Of a stretch of 64,000 nt of DNA, positions 1 to 8,716 are shown in pieces; position 1 is the stretch's first letter, and every line of letters begins with the position of its first letter. The notes under the pieces are model-generated. The model had not been told where the DNA came from, ran no database searches, and saw nothing but the letters and a program-made list of their open reading frames with translations. The DNA comes from G963667145 sp963676515 [NCBI: Candidatus Cloacimonadota bacterium] (GTDB lineage Bacteria > Cloacimonadota > Cloacimonadia > G963667145). Where the stretch lies: contig OY781061.1 in the NCBI GenBank assembly GCA_963676515.1, positions 806,001 through 870,000 on the forward strand, written 5' to 3'. A program made the position numbers and the translations under genes.

Positions 1-25
1 TTATAGTAATGATATCTTTTTTCAT
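1..25 (-). CDS. Start of an unidentified gene running off the left edge (partial)
   Basis: Reading the minus strand from 25, an ATG is followed by codons for K-K-D-I-I-T-I and the frame is still open at the window edge. A GGGAG ribosome-binding-like stretch lies a few bases before it (30-34). Only eight codons are visible, so nothing can be said about the product. It would be the next gene downstream of prfB on the same strand, beyond the terminator at 44-80. Confidence 0.4.
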
Positions 26-43
26 AATTCTCCCTTTTTTTGC

Positions 44-80
44 AAAAAAAAGGACAATAGCTATAACTACTGTCCTTTTT
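44..80 (-). terminator. Rho-independent terminator downstream of prfB
   Basis: An A-rich arm (47-56, AAAAAGGACA) pairs perfectly with 71-80 (TGTCCTTTTT) around a 14-nt loop. Read on the minus strand, the GC part of the stem is followed by eight T residues (51-44), the classic intrinsic terminator form. It lies about 175 nt beyond the prfB stop and just ahead of the partial gene at 1-25. The T-run on the other side means it could also work on the plus strand. Confidence 0.75.
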
Positions 81-256
81 CAAAATGGTCGCCTTTTTTG
101 TCTCAAAAAAATCTCCTGTTCTTTTTTGAATATGAAAAATGAGCGGGGATTTTTGTCAAGGACTTTGGTCATTATCGTGAGAAGAGCAAATAGAGATTAA
201 AAGCGTCAAAAAATGTCCAGCATTTAGGGTTCATCTCCCGCAGTTGCCTTTTTTTA

Positions 257-1352
257 TTACATCTTATTAAATCGCAAAAACTCCTGAATGAAGCCATCCA
301 GCTCGCCGTTCATCACCTTTTCCGTGTTTTTTAGTTCAAACTTGGTGCGGTGATCTTTGACCATCTGGTAAGGATGAAAAACATAGGAGCGAATCTGATT
401 GCCCCAGCCAATTTCGGTTTTGGAGCTTTCCAGCTCTTTGTTCTCCTTCTTTTGCTCTTGGAGATAGTGCTGATATAGTCGGGACTTCAAGATTTTCATG
501 GCGTGGTCTTTGTTCTTTAGCTGGCTTCGTTCGTTTTGGCACTGCACCACTATCCCTGTGGGGTTGTGGGTAATCCGCACGGCTGAGTCGGTGGTGTTCA
601 CGCATTGCCCGCCCTTGCCAGAGGCTCTGTAGGTGTCTATGCGGAGCTCACTGGGGTCTATGTCCACCTCTATCTGGTCGTCCACTAGTGGGTATGCAAA
701 CACTGAGGCGAAGGAGGTTTGTCGCTTGCCTTGTGCGTTGAAGGGAGATATCCGCACCAAGCGGTGGACTCCTGCCTCACAAGCCAGATAGCCGTAAGCG
801 AACTGCCCTTTGATCTCCACGGTGGCACTCTTGATGCCAGCTTCGTCGCCTGCCTGTAACTCCACGATGTCCACCTTGAAACCTCGCTGTTCCGCCCATC
901 GCAGGTACATCCGCAGTAACATCTCCGCCCAGTCTTGGCTTTCTGTGCCTCCTGCTCCAGGATTGAGAGTCAAGATGGCATCACCTGCGTCCAGCTCTCC
1001 AGAGAGCAGTGTCTTGATTTCTAGCTCCTGCAGGAACTTCTCCCACTGCATCAGCTCGTTTCCAGCTTCCGTGAGCAGTCCCGAGTCCTCTTGCAACATC
1101 TGCAAGTACACGCCCAAATCTTCGACGATTGTGGCAAGATTTTTGCACTCCTCCTCTTTCGACTTGAGAAGATTAAGCTGTTTTATTATTTTTTGAGCTT
1201 TGCCCGTGTTGTTCCAGAATTCGGGTTGCATCGTCTGCTTTTCTAGCTCTGCTATCTCTTTTTCTAATTTGACGAAGTCAAACCAACCTCCCAAGCTGCT
1301 CAGCTTTCAGGATTAGTTGGCTGGCTCTCTCTTTGAAATCTTGCATTTCCAT
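257..1352 (-). CDS. prfB: Peptide chain release factor 2, expressed by programmed +1 frameshift
   Basis: RF2 recognises UGA and UAA stop codons and triggers peptide release on the ribosome. The protein carries the RF2-type SPF anticodon motif and the GGQ catalytic loop (GKGGQCVN). The reading frame is interrupted: a 24-codon first part starts at ATG 1352-1350 (ribosome site AAGGAG) and meets an in-frame TGA at 1280-1278. The rest is in the +1 frame, entered at GAC (1279-1277). Joined, the protein is about 364 residues, the normal RF2 length. An open frame from the TTG at 1294 would miss the true N-terminus. The start lies 2 nt after the stop of the upstream antiporter gene, whose last codons contain the ribosome site, so translation is probably coupled. 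Seen directly: frame structure and motifs. Known: autoregulation of RF2 by this mechanism. Confidence 0.96.
1277..1292 (-). promoter_or_regulatory. prfB programmed +1 frameshift site
   Basis: On the minus strand a Shine-Dalgarno-like GGGAGG (1292-1287) is followed by six bases TTGGTT, then the stop TGA (1280-1278) and C. The same spacing (SD-like hexamer, six bases, TGAC) defines the well-known RF2 shift site. Here the slip codon is GTT rather than the common CTT. Low RF2 lets the ribosome pause at UGA and slip forward, making more RF2. Confidence 0.93.
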
Positions 1353-1354
1353 CG

Positions 1355-3124
1355 TTACTCCTTATTTTGCAATGATGAAGCTATCACCTTTATTGCTTGT
1401 AAATGTTGTTGTGGATTCTTCGCTCCGGTCAAGATTAAAAAAACTTGCTTGACCATATTCTGCTTTTTGTCCCAAATCAAAGGCTCTTTCAAATCTATTT
1501 TTACCAAATATGGCTGCTCTAAACTTTCCAATCTGCAGTGTGGGATTGCCACATTTTGGGACATATAGGTAGAAGAGAGCTTTTCTCTTGCCATAAGTGA
1601 ACTCAAAATCTCCGAGAAATTATCATCGCGGACGATGTTTAGCTCTCGCAAACTCTCCAGCCCTGAGATTAGGAGAGCTTTTGGGCTTTCTGCCTGAAGC
1701 AACAAACTCCTAGTTTCCAAAAAACAATCTTGCAGACTACTCTTTTTATTAACCGTCTGAGAGTAAATCTCCTTCTCGCCGATTGTCCAGTTTTTCCACT
1801 TAATCAGAGTCCTCTCCGAGAGTATCGCTCCACCCACTTCAAAAAAGACCAAAGCAGGGATGATGATATTGAAAATCATCTCGCCTCCACTGCCAGCAAG
1901 CACTGTGGCAACCAAAATCGTCTCTACCGCTGCCATGCCAGCTTGTGGGAGCATCAATTTAGGGAAAAAAGCCACAATCATGGGATCTTGCCCTGTGTAT
2001 TTCGTGCCAAGGTGATTTCCCAGCAGTTTCCCCACAGTTCGCAAAGCTACATAAGCTAACGACAGACCTATGGTTGACCATGAGAAAGACTCTAGCTGGA
2101 TAGATGCTCCGATGATGGCAAAAAAGAGCAGATTAAAAATCGGCATCACATTGTCGATCTTTAGGGAATCAAAGATGGCGTGGTAATGCAGGTTTGCCAC
2201 CAAAAATCCAGCAAAAATAGCGGTGATGAGGAAAGGTAAATCGAGGTGAAGGCTGAAGGCTATCCCCACCGACACGACTCCGATAATAAACAAGAGCACT
2301 TCCACGGAGGGTGTGGGATGGTCGGACAGAAATGTGGACAGAAACCTTTCTTCTTTGCTGTCTTTGATTTCGTCTTGTGGACTTTTACCCCTCAGGAAGA
2401 AAAAAATTAGCACGAAGACAATAAAACCCAGAAGCAGCGACAAAGCTAGTTCCACCAAAAGGTGCTTCCCTAAGGCGAAAAAGCTCACCTCTTTGCCCAT
2501 CTGGAGATACACTGCTACACCCAAGAAAACAGAAAAGAAGATGACCTCCATCAAATCGTCAAGCACTACCACATTTGCCAGCAGGTTTTTTAGCTTCCCC
2601 TCTATGCTCAGCTTCCGCATCAGGATGAAAGTCAACGCTGGAGCGGTGGCAATGCCTATCGAGCCGATGATAAGCGAGTTGATGAGAGAAAAATCGAAGA
2701 AGAAATAAAAAGGGATACTCAGAACCACAAAAGTGATAACACCCTGCACGACGCAGATCGTCACCGCCGAGAAGCCCACCTCTTTTAGCCTGTCCAGATG
2801 TAACTCTTCTCCCAGAGAAAAGGCGATGAGTCCCAGAAAAAGGAAGACGAAAAAGTGAAAGCTCTCGATGATAGACTCATAGGAATGAAACCCGTCTGTG
2901 TGCACAAAGTGGTAGAGCCCCTGAAAGATAGCGGGCAACTCTTGGCTGTCGTTCCAGCACCCGAGCAACGCTTGTAGCAAGTGAGGACCGACCAGCACAC
3001 CGCCTACCATCTGCCCAATTACCTCACCTATCTTGAGCTTTTTGGCAACAACTCCGCCCAAATAGCCAGCCAGCACTATCAAACCGATAGCCAAAATTTG
3101 CAATTTCATATACTGTAAGTTCAT
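1355..3124 (-). CDS. CPA2-type cation/proton antiporter fused to a PTS EIIA domain
   Basis: A 589-residue membrane protein. Residues 1 to about 450 hold roughly a dozen hydrophobic segments typical of the KefB/CPA2 monovalent cation:proton antiporters, including the conserved early stretch with IGEVIGQMVGGVLVGP. After a hydrophilic linker, residues 470-589 resemble a fructose/nitrogen-type PTS EIIA domain, with the phosphorylatable histidine in AIPHCR (about H529). Family knowledge: EIIA domains accept phosphate from HPr, and CPA2 proteins exchange Na+ or K+ for H+. Inference: antiporter activity is tuned by the phosphorylation state of HPr, whose gene is at 21.1 kb. Ion specificity cannot be read from the sequence. 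The start at 3124 has an AGAGG/AAGGCG region upstream; an in-frame ATG five codons later is an alternative. It is the gene before prfB in the operon. Confidence 0.88.
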   Translation of the reverse strand: MNLQYMKLQILAIGLIVLAGYLGGVVAKKLKIGEVIGQMVGGVLVGPHLLQALLGCWNDSQELPAIFQGLYHFVHTDGFHSYESIIESFHFFVFLFLGLIAFSLGEELHLDRLKEVGFSAVTICVVQGVITFVVLSIPFYFFFDFSLINSLIIGSIGIATAPALTFILMRKLSIEGKLKNLLANVVVLDDLMEVIFFSVFLGVAVYLQMGKEVSFFALGKHLLVELALSLLLGFIVFVLIFFFLRGKSPQDEIKDSKEERFLSTFLSDHPTPSVEVLLFIIGVVSVGIAFSLHLDLPFLITAIFAGFLVANLHYHAIFDSLKIDNVMPIFNLLFFAIIGASIQLESFSWSTIGLSLAYVALRTVGKLLGNHLGTKYTGQDPMIVAFFPKLMLPQAGMAAVETILVATVLAGSGGEMIFNIIIPALVFFEVGGAILSERTLIKWKNWTIGEKEIYSQTVNKKSSLQDCFLETRSLLLQAESPKALLISGLESLRELNIVRDDNFSEILSSLMAREKLSSTYMSQNVAIPHCRLESLEQPYLVKIDLKEPLIWDKKQNMVKQVFLILTGAKNPQQHLQAIKVIASSLQNKE

Positions 3125-3142
3125 CGTTTCGCCTTTTTCCTC

Positions 3143-3826
3143 TTAACTTTTACCCAGCGGGAACTTCAAAGAGATGTTTTCCTGGAGCTTTGCAAAAAAC
3201 CGATACAAACCCTCTTTTACCTTTGTCTCATAATACGCTATCATCAGCTCGTCGTACTCTCCCTTTTGCTCGGGAGAAATATTTAAAGGCAAATATCCAT
3301 TATCAACAAGAAAACCATTCATCATACAAAAAGCGGTTCGTTTATTGCCATCAAAAAAATATTGCGTGTCACACAGTGCTAGGTAATAATCTATGCCCGC
3401 TTTAAACTTGTCGGGGTTCTCTTGCGTAGATTTTAGCAACTTTTGATAAGCACCTTCCAACTCTGTAACAGGGATTGGTTTCCAAATTTTTGTTCCTCTG
3501 ATAGAAACAGCACTTGTCCGAAAGCTTCCCCACAGCAAAGCTTCATTCTCTGCGATTATGCCCTGATATTTTCGTAATCTTTGCACAGAAAGGTCGAACT
3601 TTTCGCTTTTCACCTCATTTAACATCGTTTGCCAACAGTTGACCATTCTCTTCGCTTGAAAAATCTCTTCTAATCGACCAGTTATTGGGCTATTGCGACA
3701 ATAACGAATATCTTCTATCTGGGCGACAGTCGTATTATTGCCCTCGTGAACTGCTAAGCTGTCATGCACAAATTGTGCAAAATACTTGTCTGCCACAAAA
3801 ATTGCCCAATCTCTCTTGCTTATCAT
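3143..3826 (-). CDS. Fic/Doc-family protein with degenerate active site
   Basis: A 227-residue Fic-fold protein. The family signature HxFx(D/x)GN(K/G)R is visible near the C-terminus as TQYFFDGNKRT (residues 154-164). The position normally held by the catalytic histidine is Gln155 (codon CAA), while Gly160, Asn161 and Arg163 that bind the nucleotide phosphates are kept. N-terminally, SLAVHEGNNTT (23-33) resembles the inhibitory helix or peptide-binding part of many Fic proteins. Fic enzymes usually transfer AMP or phosphate to a protein hydroxyl; loss of the histidine generally abolishes this. The gene has a GAGGGA ribosome site just before its ATG and lies between fba and the antiporter with no partner antitoxin gene visible. 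It may be an inactive or repurposed Fic protein. Confidence 0.8.
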   Translation of the reverse strand: MISKRDWAIFVADKYFAQFVHDSLAVHEGNNTTVAQIEDIRYCRNSPITGRLEEIFQAKRMVNCWQTMLNEVKSEKFDLSVQRLRKYQGIIAENEALLWGSFRTSAVSIRGTKIWKPIPVTELEGAYQKLLKSTQENPDKFKAGIDYYLALCDTQYFFDGNKRTAFCMMNGFLVDNGYLPLNISPEQKGEYDELMIAYYETKVKEGLYRFFAKLQENISLKFPLGKS

Positions 3827-3851
3827 CTTTCCCTCATATTAAATATAGTAA

Positions 3852-3880
3852 GACGAAGGCAAAATAACTTTACCTTCGTC
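3852..3880 (-). terminator. Likely terminator between fba and the fic-like gene
   Basis: GACGAAGG (3852-3859) pairs perfectly with CCTTCGTC (3873-3880). On the minus strand the stem follows the fba stop by about 15 nt and is succeeded by a T-rich stretch that is interrupted, so it may be a leaky terminator. Confidence 0.55.
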
Positions 3881-3895
3881 CATTTTTCTTTTTGC

Positions 3896-4870
3896 TTATA
3901 ATAGTATCGATGTGCTTTTTGCTCCTGCTATCTCAACCAAGCTCTCTACAGCCGATTGCATCGCATTCTCGCCTTTTACCAGCCATTTACGCGGGTCAAA
4001 CCTGCTTTTATCTGGAGAGTAGTGTTTCGCATCCGTGCCGCTAGGACACACGATAGCATCCTTTTCCACTTCCCAATACCCTTGCACAGCCGCAGCTATC
4101 TCCATTTGGTAACGAGTGTCTTTGTTAATCTTGACCACACCATTAGCGACAGCATCTTGTTGTTGTTTGACGGTAAGCCCCGAAGCTCCGTGCAACACCA
4201 AGCCCGCATCGAGCTTCGCTTTAGCCAGCAGCAAGTCGATCTCTTTGATGAGCCCTAACCTGAGCACCACATCCGCACCCTTAGTCACTCCGTGATTTGT
4301 CCCCACAGACGCCGCAAATAAATCTACGCCAGTTTTTTGCACAAATTCCAAAGCCTCTTGGGGATTAGTATAAAGCTCGCCTTCGCTCACTAGCTCGTCC
4401 TCATTACCTTTGATGTAGCCAATCTCGCCTTCCACCAACACATTATGTTTGTGAGCAACAGCCACTACCTCTTTGGTAATTCGCACATTCTCGGCAAAGT
4501 CCTCATGAGAAGCGTCAATCATCACAGTAGACACCAGCCCTTGCTCTATGCAATACACGATGAAGTCAAAATCTTTGGGAGCACCGTGGTCGATATTCAG
4601 ACCGACACCGCTGTTCTTGTATTGTCCTGCGATATTTTTGACCATATCGGAAATAAATCGTGCACCTAGTTTCAAATCTTTCGTCTGCCCAGCAGCAAAC
4701 TTGCAAGCACCAGAGGAAATTTGTAGCAGTCCATCAGCCTGCATCGCGTTATATCCCTGGATCATCGCCCTCACAGAGGTGTCGAACACCACATTAGAAG
4801 CAATAATGCCGAACCGTTCTTTTTTCGCCTTCATAATAACTTTCTTCATCTGATCACCACTCAAAAACAT
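3896..4870 (-). CDS. fba: Class II fructose-bisphosphate (ketose-bisphosphate) aldolase
   Basis: A zinc-dependent aldolase of 324 residues that reversibly splits fructose 1,6-bisphosphate into dihydroxyacetone phosphate and glyceraldehyde 3-phosphate in glycolysis and gluconeogenesis. Family blocks are present in order: NIDHGAP with a metal-ligand histidine, MIDASH, VEGEIGYI, SVGTNHG and LHGASGL. The two later His-Gly motifs supply the remaining zinc ligands. The start at 4870 follows a GGGAGG site by 4 nt. An in-frame ATG lies seven codons downstream, but the spacing favours the first. A relative using tagatose bisphosphate cannot be excluded from sequence. It is 13 nt downstream of guaD on the same strand, at the end of a metabolic run. 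Confidence 0.92.
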   Translation of the reverse strand: MFLSGDQMKKVIMKAKKERFGIIASNVVFDTSVRAMIQGYNAMQADGLLQISSGACKFAAGQTKDLKLGARFISDMVKNIAGQYKNSGVGLNIDHGAPKDFDFIVYCIEQGLVSTVMIDASHEDFAENVRITKEVVAVAHKHNVLVEGEIGYIKGNEDELVSEGELYTNPQEALEFVQKTGVDLFAASVGTNHGVTKGADVVLRLGLIKEIDLLLAKAKLDAGLVLHGASGLTVKQQQDAVANGVVKINKDTRYQMEIAAAVQGYWEVEKDAIVCPSGTDAKHYSPDKSRFDPRKWLVKGENAMQSAVESLVEIAGAKSTSILL

Positions 4871-4883
4871 CTATCCTCCCTTT

Positions 4884-6209
4884 TTATCTTAATTTATCTT
4901 CATCCACTATCTCGATCCGCTCACCCATAATGTAAGTCGCCAAGATATTGCGGTCGTCGCCCATCATCTGCAATCCAAAGAGCATCTTCTCCACATCCCA
5001 CTTGCTTTCCCTTTGCAGATAATCTGTGCGAAGTTTTTGCAAGTAGGGCTTTTTGTAGCTCAGCACGATGAAATCTGCCTCTTTGCCTTTGCCAAAAGAA
5101 CCAATCTTATCTTCCAGATGCAGAGCTTTGGCAGCACCCAGAGTCGATTTGTAAAAACTCTCGTAAGCGTTCATGGGATAACCGTTGAGCTGCTGAATCT
5201 TGTAAGCCTCGTTCATCGTACGCAAGAGCGAAAAGCTCGTGCCAGCTCCCACATCTGTGGCAATGGTCGTCTGCACGCCCATCTTGTTGGCTTTACCCAT
5301 ATCAAAAAGTCCACTGCCCAAGTAAACATTGGAAGTCGGAGAGTGTGCAATAGATGCACCTGCTTTGGCTATCCTGCACATCTCGCTATCACTCAGGTGG
5401 ATACCGTGAGCAAAAACGCTTCTGGAAGTAAGTAATCCGTGTTTCTCATAGATTTCCAGATAGTCCTCGCATTCTGGAAATAACTCCAAAGCAGTCTTTA
5501 TCTCCAGTTTGTTTTCCGATATATGGGTTTGGAAATAAACGCTTGGATTTTCCCGCAAGAGTTCTCCCGACACCTTCAGTTGCTCTGCCGAACAGGTCAA
5601 AGCAAAGCGAGGAGTCACCGCGTAGGAGGCTCTGCCCTTATTATGCCACCTGTCGATCAGTTTTTGCGTCTGCTTCTTGTAATCTTTGCCGTCCATCAGG
5701 CACTCGGGGCAATTACAGTCCATCAGCACTTTTCCGGCGATAATCCGCATATTGAATTGCGATGCCACCTTGAAAATCGCCTGTGCAGATTGTGGATGCA
5801 CAGAGGCGTAGCACATACAGGTCGTCGTTCCGTAGCGAAAAAGCTCTTTGATGAAAATTTTCGCTATGCGAGTGGCGTATTCCGCATCGGCAAACTGACT
5901 TTCCACAGGGAAGGTGTAATTTTGCAACCAATCGATAAGTTGCTTGCCGTACGAGCCGATCATCTCCGTCTGCGGATAGTGGATGTGCGTATCAATAAAG
6001 CCCGGCATTATCAGGTTTTCGCCGTAATCTATCACCCTCGTGTCGGGGTGTTTTCGTTCCAGCTCATCGCTTTGCCCTACTTCCAAAATAAGACCATCTT
6101 CGATGCAAATCGCCCCTTTCGGCAAATACACACTGAAATCTTGAGGATTTTTTCCCAAGGAAGGAGCGTCCGTAAAATAAAAGATTTCGCCTTTTACAAT
6201 TTTTTTCAT
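4884..6209 (-). CDS. guaD: Guanine deaminase
   Basis: Converts guanine to xanthine and ammonia, a purine salvage or degradation step. The 441-residue amidohydrolase shows the metal site DTHIHYPQ near residue 70, followed by the guanine-deaminase block around IGSYGKQLIDWL and TFPVESQF. A zinc-ligand histidine lies in THISEN and the catalytic aspartate in ATDVGAGTS. The length is normal for the family. It sits 32 nt downstream of deoC, so guanine deamination and deoxyribose phosphate breakdown are probably co-transcribed, a nucleoside-catabolic pairing. Confidence 0.94.
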   Translation of the reverse strand: MKKIVKGEIFYFTDAPSLGKNPQDFSVYLPKGAICIEDGLILEVGQSDELERKHPDTRVIDYGENLIMPGFIDTHIHYPQTEMIGSYGKQLIDWLQNYTFPVESQFADAEYATRIAKIFIKELFRYGTTTCMCYASVHPQSAQAIFKVASQFNMRIIAGKVLMDCNCPECLMDGKDYKKQTQKLIDRWHNKGRASYAVTPRFALTCSAEQLKVSGELLRENPSVYFQTHISENKLEIKTALELFPECEDYLEIYEKHGLLTSRSVFAHGIHLSDSEMCRIAKAGASIAHSPTSNVYLGSGLFDMGKANKMGVQTTIATDVGAGTSFSLLRTMNEAYKIQQLNGYPMNAYESFYKSTLGAAKALHLEDKIGSFGKGKEADFIVLSYKKPYLQKLRTDYLQRESKWDVEKMLFGLQMMGDDRNILATYIMGERIEIVDEDKLR

Positions 6210-6241
6210 TTTAACTTCTTTTTTATTTTTCTTTACTTCTC

Positions 6242-7012
6242 TTAAAGATTTTCACCTCGGCAAATCCTTACCCCTTCCGAAGCTCCTATTCTATTCGCTC
6301 CCGCTTTTAGCATCGCCAGAGCTGTCGCTCTATCACGGATGCCTCCAGACGCTTTCACGCCCATCTTATTGCCTACCACCTTTCGCATCAAAGCCACATC
6401 TTGCTTGCGAGCTCCAGCCATAGAAAAGCCTGTAGAAGTCTTCACAAAATCGGCTCCCTCTTTCTTCGCCAGCAAACAGGCAACGATTTTTTCGTCCTCA
6501 GTTAGTAAGCAGGTCTCTATTATCACCTTCAGCTTTGCTCCAAATTTATGGCATTCTTTAGCCAAGAGGTTTATCTCTTTTTGGACTTTGCCCAAATCGC
6601 TGTCTTTTAGAGCTCCGATATTTATCACCATATCCACTTCATTCGCTCCTGCTTCTAGCACTTCTTTCGTCTCCGCTAACTTCACCTCTGGCGTGCTAGC
6701 TCCCAAAGGGAAGCCCACCACACAGCACAGCGGCACAGTTGGCAAGTGCTTCTTCGCCTCTTTCGCCCACACAGCGTTGACGCACACACTGACAAAATTA
6801 TACTCCTGAGCCTGCTTACACAAGCGAGCGATGTCGGCTTGTTGAGCGTCTGGTTTCAAAAGCGTGTGGTCTATATATTGTGCTAGGTTTTCCAAATCAA
6901 CTGCCACTTGGTCTGGCTCTGCTGACCTCTCTTGTTCCCAAAGGAAAAACTCCTCTTTGCCCTTATCGCCGAAAATATTTCGAATCTCTTGCTCTACTCT
7001 TTCGTCTTCCAT
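6242..7012 (-). CDS. deoC: Deoxyribose-phosphate aldolase
   Basis: Class I aldolase splitting 2-deoxyribose 5-phosphate into glyceraldehyde 3-phosphate and acetaldehyde in deoxynucleoside catabolism. The core motifs are all present: YIDHTLLKPDA, VGFPLGA, EVDMVINIGAL, the Schiff-base lysine in DFVKTSTGF and the second lysine in GVKASGGIR. At 256 residues it is about 35 longer than usual, owing to an acidic, uncharacterised N-terminal extension before the TIM barrel. It begins 1 nt after the proA stop, whose final bases include the ribosome site AAGGGGA, so it is coupled to proA. Confidence 0.95.
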   Translation of the reverse strand: MEDERVEQEIRNIFGDKGKEEFFLWEQERSAEPDQVAVDLENLAQYIDHTLLKPDAQQADIARLCKQAQEYNFVSVCVNAVWAKEAKKHLPTVPLCCVVGFPLGASTPEVKLAETKEVLEAGANEVDMVINIGALKDSDLGKVQKEINLLAKECHKFGAKLKVIIETCLLTEDEKIVACLLAKKEGADFVKTSTGFSMAGARKQDVALMRKVVGNKMGVKASGGIRDRATALAMLKAGANRIGASEGVRICRGENL

Positions 7013-7013
7013 T

Positions 7014-8255
7014 TTATCCCCTTATCTGTCCATCGCCAGAAATAACATATTTGTAAGTTACCAGCTCATTTAATCCCATCGGACCTCTAGCATGCATTTT
7101 TTGGGTGCTAATGCCCATTTCACAGCCAAATCCGAAAACCGCTCCATCTGTAAATCTGGTGGAAGCGTTCACATACACAGCAGCAGCGTCCACCTCCGTC
7201 TGAAACCTTTGGCAAGCATCATAATCGCTACTCACTATCGCCTCAGAATGCAAACTTCCGTATTTGCCTATATGCTCTATGGCTTGCTCGATATTTTCCA
7301 CCACTTTTACCGCTAATATCAAATCCAAGAACTCTTCTGCCCAGTCACTCTCTTCTGCTGGCTTGCACTTTATCACCTTTTGCGTTTGTGTGCAACCTCT
7401 TATCTCTACGCTGCCAGCGAGTTTTCCAGCCAAAGCTGGCAAAAACTCACCGCAAATTTCTTTGTCCACCAGCACAGTTTCGCAAGCGTTACACACGCCC
7501 GGTCTTTGTGTTTTGGCATTTTCGATGATGTCCAGAGCCATCTGTTGGTCTGCCGAAGAGTGCACATAGATGTGGCAGTTTCCCACTCCTGTCTCAATCG
7601 TCTTGACTTTGGCGTTATTTACCACCATCTTGATGAGTCCTGCTCCTCCGCGAGGAATGATAAGGTCCAAATAGTCTGTCAGTTGCAGCATCTGCTCCAC
7701 TTGTTTGCGGTCGGCTTTTTCCAGAAGTTGCACTACTTCGGGCGAGATTTTACTCTTGGCAAGTCCCAGTTTGATAGCCTTTACCAAAGCTTTGTTCGAA
7801 TGCAAAGCCGAAGAGCTTCCTCGTAGCAAGATAGCATTACCACTCTTGAGAGCCAAAGCAAAGGCGTCTACAGTGACATTGGGTCGAGATTCGTAAATCA
7901 TCCCCAAAACTCCCATCGGCACGCTTATCTTGCTTATCTTCAAGCCATTGTCTATCTGCCAACCTTCAAGTACTCTGCCCACAGGTTCTTTCAGGTTTGC
8001 CACTTCTCGCAGACTATCGCTTATATCTTTTATTCTGCCTTCATCCAAAAGCAGTCGGTCTATCAGAGGGGCACTCATTCCTGAGGTTTGTGCCACTGCC
8101 ACATCCAAAGCGTTAGCTTGTAAGACAGCAGACATCTGCTCTATCAAGCAATCTGCCACAATCTTCAGAGCTTCATTTTTGTCTGCAGGTTTACAGGTAG
8201 CCAAAAAACTTTTTGCTTCTTTTAAAAGTTTTGCTTTCTCTATCAACTCTTTCAT
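7014..8255 (-). CDS. proA: Gamma-glutamyl phosphate reductase
   Basis: NADPH-dependent reductase making glutamate 5-semialdehyde, the second step of proline synthesis. The 413-residue sequence carries the aldehyde-dehydrogenase fold blocks RGSSSALHSN, RGGAGLI, ETGVGNCHIYVH and the catalytic cysteine in GVCNACET (about residue 255), followed by the diagnostic C-terminal ARGPMGLNELVTYKY block. Its usual partner proB (glutamate 5-kinase) is not in the window. It lies 17 nt downstream of the dCMP deaminase gene in the same minus-strand run. Confidence 0.96.
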   Translation of the reverse strand: MKELIEKAKLLKEAKSFLATCKPADKNEALKIVADCLIEQMSAVLQANALDVAVAQTSGMSAPLIDRLLLDEGRIKDISDSLREVANLKEPVGRVLEGWQIDNGLKISKISVPMGVLGMIYESRPNVTVDAFALALKSGNAILLRGSSSALHSNKALVKAIKLGLAKSKISPEVVQLLEKADRKQVEQMLQLTDYLDLIIPRGGAGLIKMVVNNAKVKTIETGVGNCHIYVHSSADQQMALDIIENAKTQRPGVCNACETVLVDKEICGEFLPALAGKLAGSVEIRGCTQTQKVIKCKPAEESDWAEEFLDLILAVKVVENIEQAIEHIGKYGSLHSEAIVSSDYDACQRFQTEVDAAAVYVNASTRFTDGAVFGFGCEMGISTQKMHARGPMGLNELVTYKYVISGDGQIRG

Positions 8256-8272
8256 TTTATTCGCTTGCCTAT

Positions 8273-8716
8273 TTATTTTAGCCGAACGAGCTCTATTCCT
8301 GCTTCTTGTAAAATCTGTTTCGCCAAGTTATCTTCATAGTCATCAGCAATATAAATCTTCGTGATCTCGGCGTTTACCAATATTTTCGCACAGATGCTAC
8401 AAGGAGAGTTCGTGCAATACAACACAGCCCCTGAGATGCTTACTCCGTTTACAGCTGCTTGGATCACGGCGTTTTGTTCAGCATGCACAGCTCGGCAAAT
8501 CTCATGCCTTTGTCCTGAGGGGATTTTTAGCTCTTCCCGCAAACATCCTCGTGACTCGCAGTGCTCTAGCCCTTTGGGCGAGCCGTTGTATCCCGTGGAC
8601 AAGATTTGCTTATTCTTGACGATAATCGCACCCACTTGACGCCTTAAGCATGTCGACCTTTTCGCTACCACTTTCGTTATTTCCATAAAATATTCATGCC
8701 AATTGAGCCTTTTCAT
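8273..8716 (-). CDS. Deoxycytidylate (dCMP) deaminase
   Basis: Zinc enzyme converting dCMP to dUMP, the substrate of thymidylate synthase. The 147-residue sequence has the family start [14 protein letters not shown], the zinc/proton-shuttle motif VHAEQNAV and the second zinc block PCSICAK. The GYNGSPKG loop typical of dCMP deaminases is also present. Its ATG overlaps the stop of the DUF512 gene by 4 nt (ATGA), indicating translational coupling. The same run contains thyX about 2.4 kb upstream, so dUMP supply and methylation are co-directional. A ComEB-like competence role is an alternative label for the same family. Confidence 0.93.
   Translation of the reverse strand: MKRLNWHEYFMEITKVVAKRSTCLRRQVGAIIVKNKQILSTGYNGSPKGLEHCESRGCLREELKIPSGQRHEICRAVHAEQNAVIQAAVNGVSISGAVLYCTNSPCSICAKILVNAEITKIYIADDYEDNLAKQILQEAGIELVRLK

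Noticed and set aside
9-200. 63-codon plus-strand frame at the left edge
   Set aside because: It runs through the terminator hairpin, lacks a ribosome site and has no recognisable features.
3143-3826. Fic toxin-antitoxin pair
   Set aside because: No small antitoxin ORF lies beside the gene, and the catalytic histidine is absent.
5523-6245. 240-codon plus-strand frame opposite guaD
   Set aside because: Antisense shadow of an intact guanine deaminase gene; no domain and no plausible promoter.
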